Below are positions 1-6,723 of a stretch of DNA of 12,086 bases, in pieces (position 1 is the stretch's first letter; every line of letters starts with the position of its first letter). This stretch comes from Coriobacteriaceae bacterium AF45-21 (GTDB lineage: Bacteria > Actinomycetota > Coriobacteriia > Coriobacteriales > Coriobacteriaceae). The position numbers were made by a program, and so were the translations under genes. A model generated the notes under the pieces. It was given only the letters and a program-made list of their open reading frames with translations. It made no database searches and was not told the DNA's origin. The stretch covers positions 1 to 12,086 of the forward strand of contig JAQCYU010000044.1 in NCBI GenBank assembly GCA_027682925.1, in the 5' to 3' direction.

Positions 1-628
1 GTGATCGCAGGCGACATGACCGTGCGCGGCGGCGGACGCGTCGTTGCCGCGGGCGCGGGTCCGGAGCGGGCGTGCGCGCTACGGCGTGTATCTTCAAGAC
101 GCGGGCCTTGGCGATGGCGCGGCCGGCTACCGGCTTTCCGTCGATGCCTCGTGGCTTGACGCGACCGGTCCCGACGGCGGCGTTGCATGCACGGGCGGGT
201 CGCTTGTGTCTGCGCGGTTTGTGACGCCTGCTGGCGGGACCTTTGGTGCTAGTGGCGTGGTGGATACCTCCGGTGCGGTGGCACCGCATGTGGTGGTTGA
301 GCCCGATGTCGCCACGTCTCCGGCGGGGGAGACGGACAGGGGCGAGGTACCGAGCGATAGCGCGGACAAGTCTCCCGCCGATGCTAACCCCGCTGCCGGA
401 GAGCCCACCACAGGACCCACGGCAAATCCGGCGCTGAAACCAGCGGCCGCGACAACCAAAACAACAACGACAGTAACCAAGACCACGATCGCCAAAGTCC
501 CCAAGCCCAAAGCTGCTACAGCAACGACGTCGTCGCTCCCCAAGACCGGCGACAGCAACTGGATTGCCGCTTCCTTATCGCTTTTGCTGCTTGGGACAGT
601 GCTCTTGGCTGCCGCAAATCGCTGCTGA
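1..628 (+). CDS. LPXTG cell-wall-anchored surface protein, 3' end, probable frameshift
   Basis: This is the C-terminal end of a surface protein that sortase would link to the cell wall. The frame ending at 628 has a Thr/Lys/Ala/Pro-rich spacer (TTKTTTTVTKTT), then LPKTGDSNW, a hydrophobic membrane segment of about 20 residues, and a short end with Arg-Cys, which is the standard sorting-signal layout. In this frame a stop at 17-19 blocks extension upstream; the first possible start is TTG at 44. Frame 1 is open from base 1 (VIAGDMTVRGGGRVVAAGAG) up to a TGA at 157 and reads like ordinary protein, and the other frame takes over smoothly near base 60 (GRARYGVYLQDAGLGDG). I infer a one-base insertion or two-base deletion near 45-75, either a real mutation or an assembly error in a GC-rich stretch. 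No signal peptide is visible because the 5' part lies outside the window. A second degraded copy of the same tail is at 4760-5032. Confidence 0.65.
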
Positions 629-678
629 GGCGGCGCGACGCATCTTGCTGCCATACAAGAACTCTGTTGAAGCTTTGG

Positions 679-713
679 GGGCAACACTTCCGGATAGGGA
701 GCGTTGCCCTTTT
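679..713 (+). terminator. Intrinsic terminator after the LPXTG gene
   Basis: GGGCAAC (679-685) and GTTGCCC (703-709) form a perfect 7-bp stem. The 17-base loop can pair further inside, and TTTT follows at 710-713. It lies about 50 bases after the stop of the surface-protein gene, on the correct strand to end its transcript. Confidence 0.65.
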
Positions 714-1134
714 CGCGCATGCAACATCTGACGTGCTAGCCATATGCGTTTTCGCACTGAGAATTGAGCCGAGTACCTTTCTTCAAAATAAGATCACCGC
801 AATACCTTTCTTCCGGACCGGCGCTAACTTGCACTTTTTGGTGCTGAGAGATTCTGAGACGCATGGGTGGCATTCGCACTTGTCTGGAGACCATTGGGGG
901 AGCCGTCGGATGAAGTCGTCATCAAGGGCGGAAGCCGCCGTCATCGAGGTTATCAGCAATGAGGTTAGAAGCCGATAAGTATCTAACCCGCATCGAGGGA
1001 TGGGATTAACATAGGGACGAAGGAGTTTTGCTTGAGAGGATCATAAACCGGCCCATCGCACAAGACGGGCAATGGGCCATCTGATATCAACGCTGGGCGA
1101 TATGCAATTCGCCTTGACAGCATAGGAGGTGCAA
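714..1134. other. Non-coding stretch before the PHP-ATPase gene
   Basis: No convincing gene is seen here. The only open frame (from a TTG at 667 to 978) crosses the terminator and has no family signature. Its last part (ATG 910 to 978, 22 codons after GGGGGAG) has a ribosome site but matches nothing I know and could be a gene stub. Two small inverted repeats precede the next gene: GGCCCAT/ATGGGCC (1050-1056 and 1072-1078) and GGCGA/TCGCC (1096-1100 and 1109-1113). They could be leader structures. No clear promoter was identified. Confidence 0.4.
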
Positions 1135-3540
1135 TTGGAACGCATAGTAACTAAGCCAACCAGAATCGATCTGCATATCCATTCTGCTGCAAGTGTCGTC
1201 ACAAAGGACAAAGGCAAGAAGGAACTTTCCGATTGCGACAAAGACCATGTTAACGTGCTGCTTCGCGGTTTGGAGGCTCATGGCATCAACATGTGCGCAA
1301 TCACTGACCACGATTGCTTTGACAAAGACCTTTACTTCGCTTTGAAGGAGAGGGAGGGGGATGGCTGCCTAAACAAAGTGCTTCCTGGTATTGAGTTCAG
1401 CGTATCGATTCGCGCCGATGGCAAGAAGCCGACCGTCGTCCATATCGTTGCCATCTTCGATGACCGGCACCCCGATCTGATTGACGACATCGCCGAGGTC
1501 GTCTGTGATGAGAACGGGAAACCGCGCTACGACGATCTCAATAATGGCGCTTTCACCGAAGACGGTTTCGCCAAGGTCCTGAGGGACATCGGCCTCAACG
1601 CCGTCCTCATCGGACACGAAAAATCGGCCGGCCAGGAAGCAAAGCGGGACGTGAGCAGTCTCGGCGCGAATTGCGCCAGCGAAGTAATTTTGACCGAGTT
1701 TGTCGACGCGGTCGAAATTCGCAACAAGCGGCGAGAACTCGACATCAAGAGGCTCATCGAGACCTATCCCAAAGATGCCGTTCCGTTTGTTGTCGGGAGC
1801 GATTGCCATGATTGGACGACATATCCAGGGAAAGAAGGCGGTGAGATTTCATTCTCCAGCCTGAAATGCCTGCCAACTTTCGAAGGTCTGCTCATGGCAA
1901 TCACCGACCCCTCGAGAATCAAGGTCGGCGACTGCTCGTTCTTCAGCGCCAGCTCCTCGAAGCTCGACTCGCTTGAACTCTCAATTGACGGCAAGTGCTT
2001 TGACATACCGCTTTCGCCCGGAATCAATGCGATTATCGGCGACAACTCCATAGGCAAGTCGATGATGATTCACCGCATAACCGGTTGCCGTCATGTGGGC
2101 GATTCCAAGTTGGTCGACGGATACGAGGCCTATTGCGCGAAGGAGGGCATAAGCGTCGATACTTTTCTCCCAGATGCGGCTGAGTTCAAGTTCGACGATC
2201 AAGACAGCGTTCGTAAAACCCTCGAAGAGCTGCATTCGGGGCAGGGGCAAGACGATTATTTTAGTAAGTATTTTCAATCCCATGTTGATGTCGACTCTAT
2301 CAAAGATTCGCTTAAGCGTTTCTTCGACGAGTGCGTTGTCGCCCTAAAGTCGAAAGCGCGCTTCAACGATGCGCTCCGTCGACTTGATAAGCATGAGGTG
2401 GTTTTGCGCGACCTACCAAAGTCCGAGATGCTTACCATCTCCCAATATTCGAAAAAGATCTCTTTTAAGGACATCGATGACCTCGGCTCCAAGTTGCTCT
2501 CCTGCAGAAGCGACCTTGTCACCGTCAGAGCAGATTACTCGAAACTTTTCAAAGAGATGGGGCTTGAGGCTGCCGAGGCCCATGCCGATGCAATGGAGGC
2601 GTTGGCCAGGCTTCTCAAGCTTGTCGAGAAGCATAGGCTAGTCTACGAACGCGACGACGTGAAGACCCGAGCAGTTAAGGACACTGCGAGCGAGGAGCGC
2701 AGAGTTCTTTCGAAGAGGAAGACTGACGAGCAGAAAACTATCGATGATTATTCGGCGACTCTTGACGATGTCTCTGGGAAAATTGCCGACGCAGTGTTGC
2801 TTGCCGCAAAACGACGCGACAGGAAGTTCGAGTATGCCGTTCCTGTTGACATTAGGGTTCCCAATCCTATGGGGAAATTCATATTTGTCTCCGAGCTCAC
2901 TTCTGGTAGTACCGACATAAGCTACTGCAATAAGGTCTTTAGGGAGGTGTTTAACAAGCCTAAGCTATCGCTTCTGCTGGATGGCATTCAGTCCGAGACC
3001 GAGCTGACTACGGAGGAAATTGTTGCAGCCGTAACAGGTGAAAAACCCTCCATGACGGCGTGCTACGATCAGATTCGCGGCAAGCTTCATGCGGTGGTTG
3101 ACCGCGTAACCGAGAGAAGGAAAATCACCAACAAGTCCATAGGCATCGACGCCGAACCGTCGCCTGGCCTGTACGGGACCCTGTACTTCGACCTTTTGGC
3201 GGAGGAGGACGCTAAACCAGGGGTCTATATTATCGACCAGCCGGAGGATCAGATCTCGCAAGTAGCGATTAAGGAGCACGTCCTTGGCGCCTTTAAGAGG
3301 ATGAGCGCCAACCGGCAGGTGCTGATGATTACGCACAACCCGCTCTTTGTCGTAAACCTCGATGTCGATAACGTCATCGTTCTCGCACGCGACAAAAATG
3401 GAATAATAGACGTGAAGAGTGGGGCTTTGGAATACGAATGCGACGACTACAAGGTGCTCGACCTTGTGGCCAAGACCGTTGAAGGAGGCGCTGACGTTGT
3501 CAGGAAACGACTCAAACGCTATGGCTCAGAAGGCATATAA
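1135..3540 (+). CDS. PHP-domain / ABC-SMC-type ATPase fusion (TrlF-like), putative phage-defence protein
   Basis: The protein has about 801 residues. The N-terminal ~240 residues carry all PHP metal-phosphoesterase motifs: DLHIHS (~12-17), TDHD (~57-60), GIEF (~86-88), the His of VHIVAIF (~103), GHE (~160) and GSDCHDW (~221-227). An ABC-type ATPase follows: Walker A GDNSIGKS (~302-309), a long charged middle with heptad-like stretches (~390-560) typical of SMC/RecF-like arms, SPGLYG in the place of the signature loop, Walker B VYIIDQPEDQ (~697-706) and the switch His in MITHNP (~731-736). From the family, such PHP-ATPases (annotated TrlF-like; a PHP-ATPase was reported among predicted anti-phage genes) probably couple ATP-driven nucleic-acid sensing to PHP nuclease activity; the substrate is not known to me. 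I chose TTG at 1135 because AGGAGG (1124-1129) is 5 bases upstream; the earlier GTG at 1129 overlaps that site. The gene overlaps the next one by 20 bases. Confidence 0.85.
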   Translation: MERIVTKPTRIDLHIHSAASVVTKDKGKKELSDCDKDHVNVLLRGLEAHGINMCAITDHDCFDKDLYFALKEREGDGCLNKVLPGIEFSVSIRADGKKPTVVHIVAIFDDRHPDLIDDIAEVVCDENGKPRYDDLNNGAFTEDGFAKVLRDIGLNAVLIGHEKSAGQEAKRDVSSLGANCASEVILTEFVDAVEIRNKRRELDIKRLIETYPKDAVPFVVGSDCHDWTTYPGKEGGEISFSSLKCLPTFEGLLMAITDPSRIKVGDCSFFSASSSKLDSLELSIDGKCFDIPLSPGINAIIGDNSIGKSMMIHRITGCRHVGDSKLVDGYEAYCAKEGISVDTFLPDAAEFKFDDQDSVRKTLEELHSGQGQDDYFSKYFQSHVDVDSIKDSLKRFFDECVVALKSKARFNDALRRLDKHEVVLRDLPKSEMLTISQYSKKISFKDIDDLGSKLLSCRSDLVTVRADYSKLFKEMGLEAAEAHADAMEALARLLKLVEKHRLVYERDDVKTRAVKDTASEERRVLSKRKTDEQKTIDDYSATLDDVSGKIADAVLLAAKRRDRKFEYAVPVDIRVPNPMGKFIFVSELTSGSTDISYCNKVFREVFNKPKLSLLLDGIQSETELTTEEIVAAVTGEKPSMTACYDQIRGKLHAVVDRVTERRKITNKSIGIDAEPSPGLYGTLYFDLLAEEDAKPGVYIIDQPEDQISQVAIKEHVLGAFKRMSANRQVLMITHNPLFVVNLDVDNVIVLARDKNGIIDVKSGALEYECDDYKVLDLVAKTVEGGADVVRKRLKRYGSEGI

Positions 3541-3943
3541 GGTCGGGCTGAAGGATGGTAAGATCGCGATCGAGGGTGTTGACGACTTTTCCATTGATAT
3601 CGAAGATCCGAAGCTGAACGTAGGGAAGTTGTACTCGGCCCTTTTCGCTGGAATCGACGAACCTACAACGATTTCCCTCGAGCCCGCGACAGAACTTAAA
3701 CAGGATCGCAAAGCCTTCTCTTTCTTTGAAAGCTTGAAGAAGATCGTGGATGGCGCTTGCGAAAAGATGAATCCAGGTCTGGCTGATATCGCCAAGAAGT
3801 CTGAAGGCTCGACGCCGACGACGTGGCAAAGCGGAGCTGACGCCCTGCTGCTTGTTCGCGAAAGCCAAGGGCAATGGGGACTTGTATGGATGCTTCTGTT
3901 TGCGATAAGCGCGATTGGGCGTGAATACAAGTTAATTGTCTAG
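3521..3943 (+). CDS. Small protein of unknown function coupled to the PHP-ATPase
   Basis: The protein has 140 residues. The ATG at 3521 lies inside the last 20 bases of the PHP-ATPase gene, so the two are translationally coupled and probably work together. AGGAAA at 3502-3507 is the nearest ribosome-site-like sequence. The N-terminus (MAQKAYKVGLKDGKIAIEGV) looks like beta strands. The middle is acidic then helical (SFFESLKKIVDGACEKMNPG), a polar linker follows (KKSEGSTPTTWQSGAD), and the end is hydrophobic (WGLVWMLLFAISAIGREYKL). The end could be a buried helix or a weak membrane segment. No catalytic motif is seen and I recognise no family. Its role as accessory subunit or regulator is inferred from the overlap only. 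Upstream in-frame starts (from 3419) are disfavoured because they lie deep within the ATPase gene. Confidence 0.7.
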   Translation: MAQKAYKVGLKDGKIAIEGVDDFSIDIEDPKLNVGKLYSALFAGIDEPTTISLEPATELKQDRKAFSFFESLKKIVDGACEKMNPGLADIAKKSEGSTPTTWQSGADALLLVRESQGQWGLVWMLLFAISAIGREYKLIV

Positions 3944-3983
3944 GGTAATCTGGATTTCTAGATATGTACGGTCAAGATTGAGC

Positions 3984-4003
3984 GGCCTAATTCAGGCCTA
4001 ATT
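3984..4003. repeat. Short repeat/hairpin after the PHP-ATPase unit
   Basis: GGCCTAATT occurs twice (3984-3992 and 3995-4003). The same bases give a 5-bp hairpin, GGCCT-aattc-AGGCC (3984-3998), followed by TAATTTAAT. It could be a weak terminator for the upstream pair or a protein-binding site; the T-run is poor. Confidence 0.3.
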
Positions 4004-4050
4004 TAATCCTTCATATTTCGAAATCCCAATCATTTCCTCCGTTGCTTGGG

Positions 4051-4056
4051 TATACT
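4051..4056 (+). promoter_or_regulatory. Predicted -10 box for the type III antitoxin RNA
   Basis: TATACT lies 12 bases before the first antitoxin repeat, so transcription would start around 4063, just ahead of the repeat. No good -35 box is visible at the usual distance, so this rests on the -10 match and its position. Confidence 0.45.
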
Positions 4057-4067
4057 TAAATCAGAAA

Positions 4068-4170
4068 TTGGTCGTAGGGCGCGACCAACGGAATCAAAAG
4101 AAAGCCCACTGAGAAGATTTTGGTCGTAGGGCGCGACCAACGGAATCAAAAGAAAGCCCACTGAGAAGAT
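4068..4170 (+). ncRNA. Type III antitoxin RNA: two tandem 51-bp repeats (ToxI/CptI-like)
   Basis: Two identical 51-bp units lie at 4068-4118 and 4120-4170, separated by one T. Each unit starts with a 7-bp hairpin, TTGGTCG/CGACCAA (4068-4074 and 4082-4088 in the first copy). Its loop TAGGGCG can pair through GGGC (4077-4080) with GCCC (4104-4107) beyond an A-rich linker. Hairpin-loop pairing with a downstream tail is an H-type pseudoknot, the form known for ToxI and CptI antitoxin RNAs. In this family the toxin cuts the precursor into single repeats and each repeat then binds and inhibits a toxin molecule. The order (promoter, repeats, terminator, toxin gene) is the standard type III arrangement. 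The repeat is somewhat longer than the 34-48 bases I recall for described families. The folding is by eye, not computed. Confidence 0.85.
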
Positions 4171-4210
4171 GCCTTCAATCTCTTTGGGTTGGAGGCATTT
4201 TCTTTTTCGG
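4169..4210 (+). terminator. Intrinsic terminator between antitoxin repeats and toxin
   Basis: ATGCCTTCAA (4169-4178) pairs with TTGGAGGCAT (4189-4198): ten pairs with one T-G, and a 10-base loop. TTTTCTTTTTC follows. In type III systems a leaky terminator here keeps antitoxin RNA in excess over toxin mRNA. The stem starts in the last two bases of the second repeat. Confidence 0.85.
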
Positions 4211-4218
4211 AGGTTTGC

Positions 4219-4644
4219 ATGAATTCTAATATCGTCTTTTTGACAAACTCGTTTTACCAAGATCATCCAAACCCGCCGTTCAAAGAGATGGAGCAAAAAC
4301 AAAATCGTCCTTACATTGTCTTTTTGGTCGAAATCGAGGGTCATACGTGGGCCCTACCTTTTCGTTCGCATATCCGCCATGAGCACGCATTCTTTACCGA
4401 TGCCAAAAACAAATGCGGGATTGATTATTCGAAAGCCGTTGTTGTAGACAAACCAGAATATATAGATCAACAGGTGCGTCCACACTTGCGCCAGAACGAA
4501 TATAAAGCTCTTCGCGGAAATGAATTCGCAGTTCAAAAGGGATTTGAAAAATATATCAAGCTTTACAAGCGGGCTGTTCAATCGGGACATCCGCGTTATC
4601 AGTCGCTTATCAAGTATTCGACGTTGCAGAATTATGATTTGTAG
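4219..4644 (+). CDS. Type III toxin, ToxN/CptN/TenpN-like endoribonuclease
   Basis: The protein has 141 residues. Family-like segments are an N-terminal FLTNSFYQ (7-14), RPYIVFLVEIEGHTWALPFRSHIRH (30-54, with the conserved PFRSHI core), and GIDYSKAVVV (67-76) followed by a Tyr-Ile pair (81-82). This block order is what I know from the ToxN/AbiQ superfamily, and the length fits the shorter CptN and TenpN branches better than ToxN itself. These proteins cut cellular RNA and their own antitoxin precursor at A-rich sites; free toxin stops growth and can abort phage infection. ATG 4219 is preceded by GGAGG at 4209-4213. A TTG at 4189 in the same frame lies inside the terminator stem and is rejected. 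The gene looks richer in A and T than its neighbours, suggesting transfer. The specific branch is uncertain. Confidence 0.88.
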   Translation: MNSNIVFLTNSFYQDHPNPPFKEMEQKQNRPYIVFLVEIEGHTWALPFRSHIRHEHAFFTDAKNKCGIDYSKAVVVDKPEYIDQQVRPHLRQNEYKALRGNEFAVQKGFEKYIKLYKRAVQSGHPRYQSLIKYSTLQNYDL

Positions 4645-4710
4645 CCAAGTTGGAGCATAGTGGATCCAGGCTCCGCCGTATGCTCAAATCATATTCACAC
4701 AATCAATTAT

Positions 4711-4754
4711 GGAAGGGACGCTATGTGGAGGCCGCAAAACATCCCTTCCTTTTT
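4711..4754 (+). terminator. Intrinsic terminator after the type III toxin
   Basis: GGAAGGGA (4711-4718) pairs perfectly with TCCCTTCC (4742-4749) and TTTTT follows (4750-4754). The loop is long (23 bases). About 60 bases separate it from the toxin stop. A second inverted repeat, GAGCATA/TATGCTC, lies nearby (about 4653-4685). Confidence 0.6.
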
Positions 4755-4759
4755 ACTGA

Positions 4760-5032
4760 TTGACAGCCGGGGTCCGGCTCGCAGTGTATCGGGCTCCGGC
4801 TGGGCTTGGACCGATGCCGACCACTTGGAGCTTAACGGCTACGTCGCCCAAGACAAACATAACGACCAAGACGACGGTGACCAAGACCACGGTGACCGCG
4901 TCCTCCGAACCAAAAACCGCCGCTGCGACTGCAGCGACACTCCCCAAGACTGCCGACAACAACTGGATCGCCGCTTCCTTAACGCTTTTCATTCTGGGAA
5001 CAGCGCTCTTGGCTGCCGCATATCGCTGCTAA
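4760..5032 (+). pseudogene. Remnant of an LPXTG surface protein (C-terminal tail only)
   Basis: The frame encodes up to 90 residues and is closed by a TGA at 4757-4759 just before the first possible start (TTG 4760). No ribosome site is seen, and the frame begins right after a terminator's T-run, so it is probably not a complete gene. The tail matches the one ending at 628: a Thr/Lys spacer (TTKTTVTKTTVTASS), LPKTADNNWIAASLTL, a hydrophobic segment and a final Arg-Cys. The sorting motif reads LPKTA, so the Gly of LPXTG is changed; some sortases tolerate Ala. The spacer contains a 15-base repeat coding TKTTV twice. I read it as the 3' stump of a second, once tandem, surface-protein gene whose front was lost. 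Confidence 0.7.
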
Positions 5033-5120
5033 GACCTCGTTTAAGTGAGACCAGGGGAGAAGTGAATGCAGCCATTGCAGAAGTCTTTAGCCTTCTACTA
5101 AATCAATTTATTAGAGATTG

Positions 5121-5158
5121 GTGCCGTATCAGCTATCGCTGCGACGGCACTATTTTGT
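5121..5158 (+). terminator. Possible terminator downstream of the LPXTG remnant
   Basis: GTGCCGT (5121-5127) and ACGGCAC (5144-5150) form a perfect 7-bp stem with a 16-base loop, followed by TATTTTGTT. The T-run is interrupted, so strength is uncertain. Nothing else was recognised between 5033 and 5229. Confidence 0.45.
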
Positions 5159-5229
5159 TCAGCTCGACTGCCTCTCGATCTATTACCGATGTTGAGCCTT
5201 ACACCCTATCTGCCAGAGCGATAAGATAA

Positions 5230-5257
5230 TTGCAATCCAAATGCTGCCGTTTATAAA
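5230..5257 (+). promoter_or_regulatory. Predicted promoter of the GIY-YIG operon
   Basis: TTGCAA (5230-5235) and TATAAA (5252-5257) are separated by 16 bases. This would start transcription near 5264, about 35 bases before the ATG of the next gene. Confidence 0.5.
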
Positions 5258-5299
5258 GCTCCATTTAGATCCAATTGCCTATATCACTGGAGTCATACC

Positions 5300-5890
5300 A
5301 TGAGGAACTACTATCAAATCAAAACCGTCGCATCGGCCCCTCCAAGAAGGCTCATCCCGATTGGAAAAGTCTTCAGCGCTACTGGTCTTGCATTGGCAAT
5401 TGTCGGTCTCTTTTCCGCCCTGTCATCGAGTGCCAACATATTTGGTTCGCTTTCTTTTCCTTTCTTGCTCTTTGGCTTGTTCTTTTTTGTGGACGGGCTC
5501 CTTCTTGTTATTACGGCATCAAAGCAACAAGAAAAACTATTGGGGCTACGCCAATCGCTCCTAGAAGATGATCCTCAAATCGTCGCAAGCGCCGAAGAGT
5601 TTATGGCTCAGCGAAAGGCCCTGACACAGCAAGGCGAAATTACTGGCATCTTCATTGTTCATAATGCAACCAAAGATCTGTACTACGTAGGCCAAAGCGC
5701 AAAGGCAATTGATCGGGCGGCCATACAGTTTCTCGGTAGGGGCAATTGCGATGTGTACGCCGACTACAAGTACGGTGACTCATTCAACGTGCGAATAATC
5801 CCGCTGACGGGAAGCAGCTACGAAAGTCTCAGCGAGCTAAAACGCGCAGCGATACAAGCACTCGAGGCTGCTGGCGAGGAGCTTTATTAA
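5300..5890 (+). CDS. Membrane-anchored GIY-YIG-like nuclease domain protein
   Basis: The protein has 196 residues. Two hydrophobic membrane segments lie near 20-42 and 47-72, with a short turn between them. The cytosolic part then has GIFIVHN (116-122) and YYVGQS (128-133), the paired strands that give GIY-YIG nucleases their name. An Arg at 139, in the place of the catalytic Arg on the following helix, and a Glu at 179 (SELKRAAIQ), in the place of the metal-binding Glu, complete the pattern. The domain ends close to the C-terminus. GIY-YIG domains cut DNA with one metal ion; tethering one to the membrane suggests action on incoming DNA, which is inference. ATG 5300 has GGAG a few bases upstream. 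It is first in a run of three closely spaced genes. The family call is by motif only and the activity is not certain. Confidence 0.65.
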   Translation: MRNYYQIKTVASAPPRRLIPIGKVFSATGLALAIVGLFSALSSSANIFGSLSFPFLLFGLFFFVDGLLLVITASKQQEKLLGLRQSLLEDDPQIVASAEEFMAQRKALTQQGEITGIFIVHNATKDLYYVGQSAKAIDRAAIQFLGRGNCDVYADYKYGDSFNVRIIPLTGSSYESLSELKRAAIQALEAAGEELY

Positions 5891-5913
5891 GGGCGACTGT
5901 TAGGATAAATGAA

Positions 5914-6438
5914 ATGGCAAGCTCAAATAACACAGGCAACAACGAGGAATTAACGCCGTCCGTCGAAGAAACGCTTCTTAACGAATCCTGCTCGATTGCC
6001 AGGGTCAAATCGTTCTCATGGATTTGGTTTATCAATAAGGAGCGAATCCACGACATAGATCCCGTCCAATGCGGCAAATGGATGTTCTTCTTCTCTCCTT
6101 TCAAAACCGCCCTCATGGACGACATTGTCGGAACCGCAGTTCTTGACGGCGTCGTCGTAGAGGCCAAATACTCGAATCCCGAAACGCTCATCGCGGCGGG
6201 CTCGAAACAAGGTGTCTGCTGCTTTTACCTAAACGGCAACGATAAAGAAAGCCATAAGAGGGTACTGAGCTACATGCTGGAAAACGGGCTAATCAGGAAG
6301 ACAAAGACTGGAAAGCTGTATAACATTTCGTTCAAGTTCGACTCTGAGACGTATGCAGGAAAGTACAAGGGGAGCGGCTTCTCCGGAAAGATAAAGCTCG
6401 CGAACTTCGTAGACCTGGAGACGGGAGAGTTTATCTAG
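5914..6438 (+). CDS. Hypothetical protein, resembles Bles03/DUF1917 (phosphothreonine-lyase-like) family
   Basis: The protein has 174 residues and no signal peptide or membrane segment. After a polar N-terminal ~30 residues comes a pattern I associate with the Bles03/DUF1917 family: GKWMFFF (54-60), then a helix and GVVVEAKYS (79-87), a strand GVCCFYLNG (100-108), NDKESHKRVLSYMLENG (109-125) and the late block LYNISFKFDSETYAGKY (135-151). In that family these correspond to a GKW-LLF start, a G-AK-S strand, a V-C-VY-D strand, a D--RV helix and a YK-D--T--G-Y end. The function of the family is not established; a phosphothreonine-lyase-like fold has been proposed. The gene starts 23 bases after the GIY-YIG gene with TTAGGA upstream, so it belongs to the same operon. 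Confidence that it is a gene is high; the family is tentative. Confidence 0.6.
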   Translation: MASSNNTGNNEELTPSVEETLLNESCSIARVKSFSWIWFINKERIHDIDPVQCGKWMFFFSPFKTALMDDIVGTAVLDGVVVEAKYSNPETLIAAGSKQGVCCFYLNGNDKESHKRVLSYMLENGLIRKTKTGKLYNISFKFDSETYAGKYKGSGFSGKIKLANFVDLETGEFI

Positions 6439-6455
6439 GACAGCGGGGCGGAGTA

Positions 6456-6695
6456 ATGAACTCTGCTTATGCTAGGGATGAAGGGACCGTTCGCGTAGCC
6501 GTCGAGCGTCCGGTTGAGTTTAGCTTTGACCATGCGGAATGCTTCTTGCCTGCAGTTTATTGGTTCAATGTCGAAGGTTTTTCTACAGACGATCTGGATT
6601 TTTTGACCGAGTTTGTTAGATCAAACGCCCCGTTTATCTTCGAGCTCGCCGAACGGCAAAAAGCCGGACCGGTGGTTTCGACGCTGGCCCCCTGA
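6456..6695 (+). CDS. Small hypothetical protein (79 aa), third gene of the GIY-YIG run
   Basis: It starts at ATG 6456, 17 bases after the previous stop, with GGCGGAG close upstream, so it is very likely co-transcribed. The sequence is acidic and aromatic, with a core VEFSFDHAECFLPAVYWFNV (20-39) followed by a helix-rich stretch with SNAPFIFELAERQ (56-68). I do not recognise a family and see no DNA-binding or catalytic motif. The size and position would fit a regulator, an inhibitor or a subunit. Confidence 0.6.
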   Translation: MNSAYARDEGTVRVAVERPVEFSFDHAECFLPAVYWFNVEGFSTDDLDFLTEFVRSNAPFIFELAERQKAGPVVSTLAP

Positions 6696-6723
6696 CGTTC
6701 TACTGTTGAACGGCAAATAACCC

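Noticed and set aside
127..720. Open frame of 197 codons on the minus strand opposite the LPXTG gene
   Set aside because: It mirrors the sorting-signal gene, its product is low-complexity Val/Ala-rich from the reverse of the Thr/Lys spacer, and it crosses the terminator.
667..978. 103-codon + strand frame after the surface gene
   Set aside because: It starts with TTG just before the terminator stem, has no ribosome site and no recognisable protein pattern.
1114..1119. Perfect TTGACA resembling a -35 box
   Set aside because: It lies only ~16 bases before the PHP-ATPase start and ribosome site, leaving no room for a -10 box in front of the gene.
1369..1809. Several 75-146-codon minus-strand frames inside the PHP-ATPase gene
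   Set aside because: They are shadows of a strongly supported coding frame with all PHP motifs on the + strand.
4068..4170. Tandem repeats as a small CRISPR array
   Set aside because: The two copies are separated by one base, not by spacers, and fold as pseudoknots next to a type III toxin.
4660..5229. 189-codon + strand frame overlapping the LPXTG remnant
   Set aside because: It runs through the terminator stem at 4711-4749 and reads out of frame across a clear sorting signal.
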